Source: Bryopsis sp. KO-2023 (Eukaryota; Chlorophyta; Ulvophyceae; Bryopsidales; Bryopsidaceae). Taken from it: 64,000 bases of DNA. The stretch is from positions 620,001-684,000 of the forward strand of contig BSYQ01000002.1 in the NCBI GenBank assembly GCA_030272585.1, in the 5' to 3' direction. The translations under genes and the position numbers were made by a program. Below the pieces are notes generated by a model, which was not told where the DNA came from, ran no database searches, and was given only the letters and a program-made list of their open reading frames with translations. Shown here in pieces: positions 50,607 through 60,700 of the stretch; position 1 is the first letter of the stretch, and each line of letters starts with the position of its first letter.

Positions 50607-52445
50607 ATGCAACGCCAAACGGAAGAAGTAGAAAGGGCCAGGAGCCTGTGGCCGGACTCATGGGCCATGCAATGCTTAAACCATAGCAGAACAGTGGAGG
50701 CAGAAATCCTTATGAGGGAGGGAATGGGAGAAGAAAAAGAAAAAAAGGGAAAAGAAAATTCAGGGGAAAGGAAAGCCAAAGAAACAGAAAAAGAAGAGGA
50801 AAGAAAAGAAAAAGGAAAAAGAAAAGGAAGGTTTGGGTTGAGGGAAATGGGACAGGCAGCAGTTCAGCTGCAGGAAAATCAGATTTGGGCAGGGGTGGTT
50901 CCCCTTGGAACTTCTGATGTAGAAAATAAAACGTTTGCCACAGAAAAGGAAAGGGAAGAGAAAAAGGTGTCACTTAGAGAAAAACTGGAAGAACTGAAAA
51001 TTAGTCCCCATCTTACCCCCCACCAAAGAAAAGAGCTGCTGGAGCTTCTGCAGCAGTACCCCGATGCCTGTGCTTGGTCCTCGGATCAAGTCGGGCAAAC
51101 CAACATTTTATACCACGAGATCCCCACCGGAGATCATCCCCCCATCAGGCAGAATCCCTACCGGTTCAGTTTTGCGGAGAACCAGGTAGTCAAATCGGAG
51201 GTGGCGAGGATGCTCCTGGATGGAGTGGTGCGGAAGTCAAAGTCCCCGTGGGCCTCACCGATCGTCTTGGTTCCAAAGCCAGATGGGTCGGTGCGGTTCT
51301 GTGTTGATTACCGCAAGCTCAACAAGGTGACCACCCGAGATAGCTTTCCTCTCCCGAGGATAGAGGATGCGATCAACCAATTTTCGGAGGCCAAATTCTT
51401 TACCGCGCTGGATTTGAGATCAGGATATTGGCAGGTCAGGATGAGCACTGCCTCCGCGGAGAAAACGGCCTTCATCACTCAGGAGGGGCTATATGAGTTT
51501 GTGGTGATGCCCTTCGGGCTCAGTAACGCCCCAGCGACATTCCAAAGGATGATGAACGAGGTACTGGGACCTATGCTGTGGAAGGGGGTGATCGTGTATT
51601 TGGATGATATCATCATCTATGCGGAGACTTGGGAAAAGCATCAGGAGATCTTGGCAGAGGTGCTGCAGCGGCTGAAGGAGGCCAACCTGAGGATCAGCCC
51701 GAGGAAATCGGACTTCGGGTTTGAGGAGCTACTCTACTTGGGCCACATCGTGGGAAAAGGGGAAATCAAGATGAATCCGAAGAAGGTAGCCACAGTGGAG
51801 CTGCAGGAGCCACCGGTGGATGTGTCTACTCTGCGGTCCTTCCTTGGCCTTACTTCTTACTACAGGAGATTTGTGCGCGACTATGCAAGGATCGCTGCAC
51901 CTCTGACGGAGTTGTTGAAGAAGGATGTGCCATTTGAATGGAGGGATCGACAACAACAAGCATTTGAGAGGCTGAAGAAAAGCATAACCGATCAACCAGT
52001 CCTGGCTCCACCACAGCCACACCTACCATACGTTCTGCAGACAGACTGGAGCAGCCAGGCTGTGGGGGCAGTACTCTGTCAGAAGGATGAGCAGGGGAGA
52101 GAGCATGTGGTGGCTTATGCCAGCAAAAGACTCAACCCAGCGGAGAAGAACTATTCGGTAGTGGAGGGGGAGTGCCTGGCAGTGGTATGGGCTTGCACCC
52201 TATTCAGGCCATACATCTATGGCACAGAATTTGTGCTGCAGACAGACCAGCGGGCATTACAGTGGTTGATGACAGGCACTAAACTGACGGGAAAACTGAT
52301 GAGGTGGGCACTCCGCCTACAGGAGTTTGATTTCAGGATTGAGTTCCGCGCTGGAAAAAGCAATGCGAATGCGGATGCACTGACCAGGCTTCCAGTTCCA
52401 CTGGATCATCCGATAGTCAGTGGATCCACAGCACTTCGTCCATAA
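50607..52445 (+). CDS. Reverse transcriptase and RNase H, ORF2 of the retrotransposon
   Basis: 612 residues from the ATG at 50607, ending TAA at 52445. A lysine- and glutamate-rich leader (residues 30-75) precedes a typical Ty3-type reverse transcriptase: LLDGVVRKSKSPWASPIVLV, the FCVDYRKLN segment, FTALDLRSGYWQV (catalytic Asp), MPFGLSNAPATFQRMMN and the catalytic box VYLDDIIIYA (YLDD near residue 331). An RNase H domain follows (VLQTDWSSQAVGAVL, YASKRLNPAEKNY, LQTDQRALQW and ANADALTRLP). All catalytic positions I can check are intact. It starts 173 bases after ORF1 in a different frame, so expression needs frameshifting, reinitiation or splicing. It copies element RNA into DNA in the cytoplasmic particle. 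Confidence 0.95.
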   Translation: MQRQTEEVERARSLWPDSWAMQCLNHSRTVEAEILMREGMGEEKEKKGKENSGERKAKETEKEEERKEKGKRKGRFGLREMGQAAVQLQENQIWAGVVPLGTSDVENKTFATEKEREEKKVSLREKLEELKISPHLTPHQRKELLELLQQYPDACAWSSDQVGQTNILYHEIPTGDHPPIRQNPYRFSFAENQVVKSEVARMLLDGVVRKSKSPWASPIVLVPKPDGSVRFCVDYRKLNKVTTRDSFPLPRIEDAINQFSEAKFFTALDLRSGYWQVRMSTASAEKTAFITQEGLYEFVVMPFGLSNAPATFQRMMNEVLGPMLWKGVIVYLDDIIIYAETWEKHQEILAEVLQRLKEANLRISPRKSDFGFEELLYLGHIVGKGEIKMNPKKVATVELQEPPVDVSTLRSFLGLTSYYRRFVRDYARIAAPLTELLKKDVPFEWRDRQQQAFERLKKSITDQPVLAPPQPHLPYVLQTDWSSQAVGAVLCQKDEQGREHVVAYASKRLNPAEKNYSVVEGECLAVVWACTLFRPYIYGTEFVLQTDQRALQWLMTGTKLTGKLMRWALRLQEFDFRIEFRAGKSNANADALTRLPVPLDHPIVSGSTALRP

Positions 52446-52631
52446 GGATCTTCCGGGGATCTCAAGATCATGGCTGGAAAAAGAGGAACCATTGTTGGTC
52501 CAATGGGGGTACTTCTAGACTGAAGGCAAGGCCACACGAACCCCGAAAAAGTAGCGTGGAACACCGTTACCGTTCGGACTTCGTGATTTGCCACAGTTGC
52601 TGCCGTGATCAAAGGAGGAGGTCAAAGGAGA

Positions 52632-55600
52632 ATGGATCCATGGGCGGATGCGGAACTGATGGAATTCTTGAAAACAACGGCATTACCCGCTGAGAAACAA
52701 GCAAAAGCGAGGGTGCGAAAAAGGGGTCAGAGATATCGATGGGTGGGAGGAGATCTACACCCACTCAAGTGCTTGAGTAAACAAGGAGAATGGCTAGAGG
52801 TGCCAAAAGAGGAGCAAAGGCCAACTGTGGTCCGAAAAGTCCACAGAGAAAATGCGCACATCGGCGGCAGAGGATTGTGCCAGAAAGTGCAGCAGAGATA
52901 CTGGTGGCCATATATAAGGAAAGAGGTAGAACAAGTGTGGCAGACGTGCCACAGCTGCAGAAGAAGTCAGAAAGCGCCTAAGGAACGACACCCATTAAGG
53001 CAGCATATACCGTTAAGAGCCTGGGAGAGACTGGGTATGGACTTGATCACCCTGCCCACCACCGGAACGGGAGAAAAATATGTGATAGTCATGGTAGACT
53101 ACTTCACCAAGTGGACGATCGCCGGGGCATTAACGAGTAAGAGGAGTTCTGCGGTGGCGGCGTGGCTGAAGGCCTCGGTGTTCCATCCATATGGACCGCC
53201 CGCCTCCATCATCACAGACAACGGGAGTGAATTCGAAGGAGAGGTGGCAGAACTTCTACAGCAGTGGGGAGTCCAGCTGAGGAAAGGACGCCCATACCAC
53301 CCGGAGACCAATGGGCTGGTCGAAAGAATGAACCGGGAGATACAACAACTATTGCGGAGGGAGTGTGGCGGCGGGATCACGCCCCAATGGCCGGAGAAAC
53401 TGCAGGAGGTGATTTATGCTATCAACACCAGGGAACACACCTCCACCGGACTCAGCCCCGCCAAGGCATTGTTTTTCCGGGAGTTTTCCACCAAAACCAA
53501 ACGAAATGAACGCTTAGCAGAATTGCGAGGGGAGTTACGCCGGGCAGATGCAGTGGAGCTGCAGCGCCAGGTCACCCTGAGGTTTATGAATGAGGAGAGG
53601 AAAGCTCAGGAGGGGAGTCTTGCCAGAGCCTTGCAGAAAGCAAGGGTCAAACAGCAGCTGGGGCACCTCTGGGAGACGATCAGGCGGGGTAAAGCTCCAG
53701 CAGAACTGCAAGTAGGGGACATGGTGATGTTGTGCTCAACTCGGTTCCCCTACCACCCCAAGGAGATGGAATTTAATCAGGGGCCATGGATGGTCCAGGA
53801 ATTACGTGGGGATTTGGTAAAGGTGGGTCAGACCCCAAGGGATGCATGGACTGTGGACAGGGTACAGTGTCGCCTCATTGAGAGGACGGACGTGGAGGAG
53901 TCTCGTGGCGGAAGTGCAGAAAAACCCAACAGCGGCGGCGAATTGTTAGACGAATTTGCACTTTTCGAGAGCCCAGCGACCATGTTCCGAATCGTATGTT
54001 TCCTGGCCATTATATGTGGCGTGTTGAGTAGTGGCGGAGGCGGAGTAGGGCCAATCGGTGGCGCACGTGAGGGTAGCGGCGATCAGCCAGAGCGAGGGGG
54101 CAGTGGATCATCGCAAAGGGGTGGCGGAAATCAACCAGGGCAAGGAAATGACGACACACCCATGGCTGAATCCGGCAGCCTCGATACAGCAGATTTGGAG
54201 GCGGAATATGGATTGCAGGAGGAGGAGACAGTGGAGGAGTTGGTCAGCGAGCCCATGGTGGAGATCGCTTTTCCAGCAGCCGGGCCATCACAACCTCCAC
54301 CAGTAGAACTCCCCGCCACCTTCCGAAATCTGCCGGTGGAGCTGCAAATTGATGCAGTGGCCGCGTACTTTGCGGCGATCCTTGCGAGCCATATGACCCA
54401 GCCGGAAACCCAGAATGTTGCCACCCAAACCGACGAAGAAGAGCAGCGGGATCAGGGGTCGCAGGCTACCTGCGACATGGTGCCGTGGAATCAATGGGAG
54501 CAACAACGGAGGCGGATGAAGAAGATGGCGGACCTCTTGGATCGCCAGAAGGATCGGATCGCGGAACTGACGGGGAAGGAAAAAGGATCGCTACACCCCC
54601 GGAGCAGCCACCCACGAAAGAAAACGGTGAAAAGCCTCAAGGCTGGGGACATTGGGGAAGGAGGAAAGCCACCTCCTCAGTTGGGTCCAGAAGACTTGGA
54701 GGAAGCTACAGCAACATTAACAGGAGAACAGCCACTCCATCAGCCTGGACAAGGAGGTCTGGAGGGATCAACAGCAGCAACAGCAGCCACAGCAGCAACA
54801 GCAGCCACAGCAGCAACAGCAGCCACAGGAGGGGGGCAGCATGAGGAAACCACAGTGGGGGAAGGCTCAGGATTGGTTGGGAGTGAAGCAGGGACTGGGG
54901 AGAAAGTGGGGGAGGAGCAGCCAACAACACCAGAGGATGAACCCCCAGCTCCAGCTGATGTGATCCCAGGAAGCCCACCACATCCACAGCCACTGTCGGC
55001 TCAGGAATGGGCGGAGGTGCAGAGGGAGGAAAGAGATCGATCGTTGGCGGGACACCAGCCGCTGCCTGGGATGCATTACCGGAGAGGATGGGAGGAGAGG
55101 GTGTCACAGCCTCGTGTGGAGGAACCTGATCCAGTTCCGTTTGCCCACCAAGCGGAGCAAGCAGGAACCCAGGATCCACCAGCTGAACTCCCGACGACGG
55201 AGGGAGTGCCTCCAGCCTCCCAACTCGTCTTGCTGCCACCAGGGCCAATCAGACCACCAGCTCCACCCATGGCGGGACCTCGGCCACCACGCCCCTTCCA
55301 GATGTTCCAGAATGTCCAAGCCCCATTCGCGTTCGGAGCAGGAACTCCCACAGGAACTACCCCGGGATTAAGCCAAAGCGGGACTCCAGCATCGAAGGGA
55401 GGAGCGCCAAGGAAGGGCCCAACCACTAGACTCGCCTCAGGAAAAGGGAAGCTCAAGAAGGTCGTCTTGGATTTTTCAGGAACGGATACGGAGACTGGCG
55501 AGGACGAAGGGCCCCCAGACGGAACAGCACCGGGTGATGGAAAGGGACAGCACGGCCAGAGCAGCGGCGGCGGCACTCCAGGGATGGGTACGCGTTGCAG

Positions 55601-56141
55601 CCGTTGTTCAAAACCGCCCGGCTCCAACGCGTACATCCCAACCGCCTGTAAGTTTGCTAACACACCCGGGCACCACCGACACTGCTCGCGAGACCGCTTT
55701 GGAAAATCCTGGAAAGCGTGTGCCAAGGATGTGTTGGCCATCCTCGTGGCCTTGCGGCGCCCCGACCTCTTCTGCCGCGGACGCGAACTCACGCTGGGGG
55801 ACATCCCGGCGGCGGACCTTTCATGGATCCCGGAGTATCGCCCTGGCATCACCGCCGACGAGGTCTTCCAAAATCGCTGCTGGCGATGCGAAGCGGAAGC
55901 CAGAAACTTCCCAACGACGGCATACTGGCGCACGCTGACGGCGGAGATGTGGGGGCGATACCCCGAGCTCCGTCGGCCGTTCCCTGACGAGATCCCCCTG
56001 GAGAGAGGCAGCGCAGCCAAGCGGCCCCGAGAAGACGAAGGTCCAGACGATCCAGCAGCAGGAGGAGAGCCGCCGGAGCACTGTCGCGGAGGTCAGGGAG
56101 GACCGCCACCACCACCACCACCGCCGCCGCCGACAGCCTAA
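52632..56141 (+). CDS. Integrase with long C-terminal extension, ORF3 of the retrotransposon
   Basis: About 1,169 residues from the ATG at 52632 (GTG at 52605 is an in-frame alternative). The zinc-binding domain has HRENAH and CHSC. The rve core shows LGMDLITLP, IITDNGSEF and PYHPETNGLVE, with 34 residues between the last Asp and Glu. A post-core segment (FPYHPKEMEFNQGPW) is GPY-like. After about residue 440 comes a hydrophobic stretch (FRIVCFLAIICGVLSSGGGG), then some 550 residues of Gly/Pro/Glu/Ala-rich sequence. A compact C-terminal domain rich in Cys, His and Trp ends it (CSRCSKPPGSNAYIPTAC, HHRHCSRDRFGKSWKACA, RCWRCEAE). I do not recognise this last domain; it may bind zinc. ORF3 is in the frame of ORF2, separated from it by two stops and 160 bases. 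Confidence 0.9.
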   Translation: MDPWADAELMEFLKTTALPAEKQAKARVRKRGQRYRWVGGDLHPLKCLSKQGEWLEVPKEEQRPTVVRKVHRENAHIGGRGLCQKVQQRYWWPYIRKEVEQVWQTCHSCRRSQKAPKERHPLRQHIPLRAWERLGMDLITLPTTGTGEKYVIVMVDYFTKWTIAGALTSKRSSAVAAWLKASVFHPYGPPASIITDNGSEFEGEVAELLQQWGVQLRKGRPYHPETNGLVERMNREIQQLLRRECGGGITPQWPEKLQEVIYAINTREHTSTGLSPAKALFFREFSTKTKRNERLAELRGELRRADAVELQRQVTLRFMNEERKAQEGSLARALQKARVKQQLGHLWETIRRGKAPAELQVGDMVMLCSTRFPYHPKEMEFNQGPWMVQELRGDLVKVGQTPRDAWTVDRVQCRLIERTDVEESRGGSAEKPNSGGELLDEFALFESPATMFRIVCFLAIICGVLSSGGGGVGPIGGAREGSGDQPERGGSGSSQRGGGNQPGQGNDDTPMAESGSLDTADLEAEYGLQEEETVEELVSEPMVEIAFPAAGPSQPPPVELPATFRNLPVELQIDAVAAYFAAILASHMTQPETQNVATQTDEEEQRDQGSQATCDMVPWNQWEQQRRRMKKMADLLDRQKDRIAELTGKEKGSLHPRSSHPRKKTVKSLKAGDIGEGGKPPPQLGPEDLEEATATLTGEQPLHQPGQGGLEGSTAATAATAATAATAATAATGGGQHEETTVGEGSGLVGSEAGTGEKVGEEQPTTPEDEPPAPADVIPGSPPHPQPLSAQEWAEVQREERDRSLAGHQPLPGMHYRRGWEERVSQPRVEEPDPVPFAHQAEQAGTQDPPAELPTTEGVPPASQLVLLPPGPIRPPAPPMAGPRPPRPFQMFQNVQAPFAFGAGTPTGTTPGLSQSGTPASKGGAPRKGPTTRLASGKGKLKKVVLDFSGTDTETGEDEGPPDGTAPGDGKGQHGQSSGGGTPGMGTRCSRCSKPPGSNAYIPTACKFANTPGHHRHCSRDRFGKSWKACAKDVLAILVALRRPDLFCRGRELTLGDIPAADLSWIPEYRPGITADEVFQNRCWRCEAEARNFPTTAYWRTLTAEMWGRYPELRRPFPDEIPLERGSAAKRPREDEGPDDPAAGGEPPEHCRGGQGGPPPPPPPPPPTA

Positions 56142-56159
56142 AAAGGGGGGAAGGTGAAA

Positions 56160-57204
56160 AGAAAAAAAAAAAAAAAAAGAAAAAGGAAGGAAAATGGGGG
56201 AGGGGTGACTGTTTGTTTTTGTTTTTATTGTTTTTATTTGTTTTTGTTTTATTGGTTTTCATGAGAATGGCTATGGAGACAGCCTTCTCAAAGAAAAGTA
56301 GTAGCTGAACTGGGTTGGATCAGTAAGAATGGAAAAGAAAAGGAAGTGAGAAAGGGAGAGTAAGAGTTCAGAGTTCAGGGCTCTCTTTTTGATGACTTTT
56401 TGTTTTTGCTTTTATTGTTTTTGTTTTTGTTTTATTGGTTTTCATGAGAATGGCTATAGAGACAGCCTTCTCAAAGAAAAGTAGTAGCTGAACTGGATTG
56501 GACCAGTAAGAATGGAAAAGAAAAGGAAGTGAGGAAGAGAGAGTAAGAGTTCAGAGTTCAGGGTTCTTCCTTAAATCTTTTTGATACATGATTTCAAGTT
56601 GCTATGAGGGTTAGAGAACAGACTGTCTGCTGCTGAAGTGGGCAGGCAGTAAAACACTGTGGCAGGAGTGGGTGTCTGATGGGTTAGGTATCTTTTTGGG
56701 GGAAGGCATGAAAAAGGGGGGGGGGGGGGGGGAAATAAACAAACAGAAAACTCTGGTTATTGGACCTGGAAAAGAGAAAAAAAAAAAAAAAGAGAACAAG
56801 CCTACTGGTTGAGAAGGCAGGTTGCTCAGTATTTCTAGGGATGAAGTGAACAAGCTGACAGAACAGCTGTGGATTGTGTTGTGCTTGTGTTATCAAGGTT
56901 AACAGACATTTTTCCTGTTGTGTAGAAAGTGATAATCGAAGAGTAAAAAAAAAAAAAAAAAAAAAAAAAAACTTTTATTTTGGATCCCAACATACTGACA
57001 CTTAGCACTTGTTCTGTAGTACTGGGGACACTGCATCTGTGGACTTAGTGGTTGAATAGGCAGTTAGGTCTTTCTATTCACCACTTCTCCAACAGTTCTG
57101 ACCCCAGTTATCTTGAAAATGGAAGTCTAGACACAGAAACAGTTCAGAAAAGAGGGGAGGGGATGTTAAAACTTTTGGGGACAAAAGTTCAGGGAGGAGG
57201 GGAG
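56160..57204 (+). other. 3' noncoding region of the retrotransposon with direct duplication and purine tract
   Basis: A block of about 130 bp starting TTGGTTTTCATGAGAATGG occurs at 56252-56382 and again at 56436-56564. Poly-G (56717-56734) and poly-A (56946-56970) runs follow. The purine-rich AGGGAGGAGGGGAG (57191-57204) directly precedes octamer X and is the best candidate for the plus-strand primer. Confidence 0.75.
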
Positions 57205-57752
57205 TGGTTACAGCTGTAACCCCAAACCACGTCGCCTCCACCGATTTCGTCACACTGGCCAAGGCCAGAGTGCTATCGGGTAGAGGAGGGGTAGTTAGGA
57301 CAGTCCAGCCACAGTCTGGAAGTAGCAGTCCAGCTGCGGAAATGACTAGGTTGGACGGTCCTAGGGGTAGAGACTAAGGGAAGGGATTGAGGGAGGTTAG
57401 GAAGATCAGCTAGGCTTGATAGGTTAGGTAGTCCCCATCAGTAGGTGGGATCCTAGGTGATCAGTGGGACTAGGGTGAGTCAGGCGGCAGCCTATTTAAT
57501 GGCTGATCTTAGGTTATTGGACATTCTGGGTGAGGCTTTTGTGTTTATTCGAGTTTGGACCTTGATTGATTGGTGTAAGAAAGGTTGTGTGAAGAGTCCT
57601 GAGTAAGGTGCCTTGCAAAGGCCGTGTGATCAAATTCAAGAGGGGCTGTCCCCACTTCCGCCGTTCCCGTTCTGCAGAAACGCCATCACCACCGTTAAGT
57701 ACGGCTGCAGGGGTGACCCCAGCGGTCAAGGTTACCCTATTTGTTGGTTACA
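57205..57752 (+). repeat. Octamer X, gc, terminal repeat A2 and terminal octamer X
   Basis: TGGTTACA (57205-57212), then gc, then the 530-bp repeat A2 (57215-57744), then TGGTTACA again (57745-57752) and the target duplication TCCGAC. The junction before A2 reads GGTTACAGCTGTAACC, a perfect palindrome made of the element's right end, two bases and its left end. Confidence 0.93.
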
Positions 57753-57759
57753 TCCGACA

Positions 57760-60700
57760 ACCCAGCTACTCAGAAATATGATCAATCAGACTCATGAATA
57801 CTAGGCACGACATATTGATGTACTTGGAAGATCACACCAACTCTGGTACAATAAAAAAACAAGGGGGGTAGGAAGCCTATGCACAACTTGGTTTTGAGTT
57901 TTAAGGATCATGTAGGGCCAATTAGAGTCACCTTATCCAGGGGGTTTCACACCAACACAAGCCTGAACGAGTACTTCAAATAAGAAGGCTTTGTGACTAA
58001 TTTTCAAAGAAACAATTTGAAAAGATTGAAGGAATATTCCTTAATTCTCATTAATGAGAGGAATTTTCACGCACCGGAATGGGTTGCCGTATAAATTAAG
58101 GGGAAATGTTCCCGTCCGAAGAGCATCAACCCGCCACATAAAAAATCTCGACGTGTTGTGCGTAAGTGTTGCAGTGGCCATAACCGTAAACAACATGTGC
58201 CTTTGTGTTGATCTTAAAAACGTCCACCAGTTGATTCATTTTTTTGACTGCTTGTGTAGAAGCTTTTTCTATTTTAGTTTGCCCAACCAGAGTGAAATAT
58301 CACGACTGGTAATAAATTGTACAATGAATAATCGAATTTAGCTCTTGGGATAGGGTGACTCTGGGTAGAAAAAAAAGAGAGGACACATCGGTTTGGCACT
58401 TGCATTTCGGTCGCGCCGCCTGGCTCCTAGTTCATACCCAAACCCACTGTTCTACAGTCACGATCACGAAAAACTGGAGAAAAAAAGAGCAGTGAATTCG
58501 AATCCAACATTACACTGGAAAGCAGAAACATGCCACTCTTTTTTTTCCCTTGAGCAAATGCTCGAAATGATTTCCCCAGGGATACCACACAACGATGCTG
58601 GAGCTCTCTCGGGTCCTGTCCTCAGCTCGAAGCGAGCTCGCTGGATGTTATTTTCTTCTTAAATGCTTTTAAACCGGTAATAACTTTGCAACGGCGGCGT
58701 TTCTGTGTTGCTTAGTTCGATCCGTCAACCAACAGTTCACCAAGTGCTGTTAACGAACCACAAATAACGACATTAGGGTCCACTGGTATATCGTAGGGAG
58801 GTCAACACGAAATCTCACCAGTTTTTGCGCAGAATCTCTATCCACACAGCAACGATGGTGAGCAAAAATCGCACTGGTTTCTGCGTGCACCTTGGGATCT
58901 CTTGGTTTGGCCGTCGGGTCGTGGTGGATATGGTGTCAAAGAAGAAGGGGTCATTTGCAGCCCTGCGTTCCCCCACTGCCCATAGCACAGTTGGCGGCAA
59001 GCCGCCCCGATAGTGCGAATGAGTCCAAAGCAATAGTGAAGTACGCCCCGCTGTCCGACGAGGTGGTAGAGGTGAGCTCGACATGGAAAAAGCTCTGTGT
59101 TTTTGAAATGCACTGGTGTTGTTCTGTGGAAGTGTTTTTAACCCAAAAAGTGGAGGGCAAATTTGGTTTCACTTTGTGGAGTCGACTTTGTGGACGCGTT
59201 TCGTCGTGGACACGGAGTACTTACACCACCGGGATTTTGGTCGCCTTGGATATTTCGGCGGCTGGGGGAGTTAGTATGAGGTGTTTTTTTGGGGGGGAGG
59301 GTATGGGAGAGGTTTTTTTATTTAAAGAAAAACAAATCGAGAAAAGTGAGCAATCACTTCGTGTCCAGACAGTCGGACCTCATAAGTCAATTGATTTGGT
59401 ACTTAACCTCACACAAAAATCACCCAAAAGTCGACAGGAAATTCTGGTCGGTTATTACACATTAAAAAAACCTGTTTGCTATGTCAACAAGAGTGAAGTG
59501 CTGAGAAAATATACAACTTACAGCTTCCTTCCCATGAACATTATTGTGTTTATAGATGCTTTCTGCCAAATATGTGGAGTTCTGAAAGGAGTCTGAAAGT
59601 CCAATTCACATGGCTCGAACCCAGTTTTTAAGTTTGGTTGCGCCGCCACTTTCATGATAAGCCGTCTTTCGAGAGGTTATGAAAACACTGCTAGCCAAAT
59701 CAGTCCTAGAAACACACGCTGCTTTGGTTAACACACCCCACAAAGAAGCGTCAGACTTCGAACGACAGATTGTGCAATACAATAGACAGGAGATAGAGCA
59801 CCCAACATCGGTGGGTGTGGCATTTTTTTTTTGTGCACCGTATACATATTGTATTTTTTGGGGGGATGGGGTGGGGAAAATGATGACATTTTTGCAACGT
59901 TGAGGCTTTATTGTGTTGATTTTTTTAGTTGTGGGTGCTGTCAAATTTTTCTGGTATAAACCATCAGTCTCCCACAATTGAGATTTAAAACAAAATTTGA
60001 AACAAGAAATAAAATTTTCTTGGGTAAAATCATGATGGGAGAGGCAACCCCACCCCTGCATCTCAAATCCTTGGCATCACTACACTTGGCATTTGCCACA
60101 ATCGCAGCCAGAGCAAGATCCTATTTGCAGTAGTTCAAAAAGATTCGGGCTTTGGTTGCTTGCTGCAAGGCATAAATGAGACTGGAAGGGATTCCCACAA
60201 AGAATTTTTTTTCCCTCGATTGAGCAAGATGTCTTGCTTGAATGTTTTGTAAAGTGGAGTTGTTTTTTTCTCTCCAATCTTTGGAGCTTTCATATGTTGC
60301 ACACGAAAGCTATTTAAAAAGGCGCTTAATCCCGCCACTTATTCTCACGCACGTTCGCAATATGTATCTAATATATATTTGTTTCTTTGTTTGCTCGTGC
60401 TCTTGAGGCTGGATCGACACCTTCTAATCCAAGGGCAACCTGACATGCCTTTTCAGCAGTCATTCGAAAAGAACCTTTCCTTTTCTTTTTCTTGTCGACA
60501 CTCTCCAACATCGTTCCACTGAGCGACTTGCCTCAGCAATACTGCGGCTCGCAACCTCCTCTGGTACTTGACGCAGGTCCAACATTGAAGCTCCCTTTCT
60601 TGTCCCTTTGCTCCCCTGATGGGAAAACTTTCTCAACCGCCTTCCCTCCCAGCGAATGCACGTAACGCCTCACGCCGCCAGCCTTTCGCGCTCCAACGTG

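Larger units (their letters stand above)
44622..57752 (+). mobile_element. Ty3-type LTR retrotransposon, 13.1 kb, with split terminal repeats
   Basis: Begins TGTAACC and ends GGTTACA, a perfect 7-bp inverted terminus. It is flanked by the exact duplication TCCGAC (44616-44621 and 57753-57758; 5 bp if the last C belongs to the element). The long repeats 44622-45151 and 57215-57744 (530 bp) appear identical, so insertion is recent. The octamer TGGTTACA lies just before the second repeat (57205-57212) and again at the very end (57745-57752), but not after the first repeat. Three large ORFs encode Gag plus protease, reverse transcriptase plus RNase H, and integrase plus a long extension. The gene order RT, RNase H, integrase is Ty3-type. 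Confidence 0.95.
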
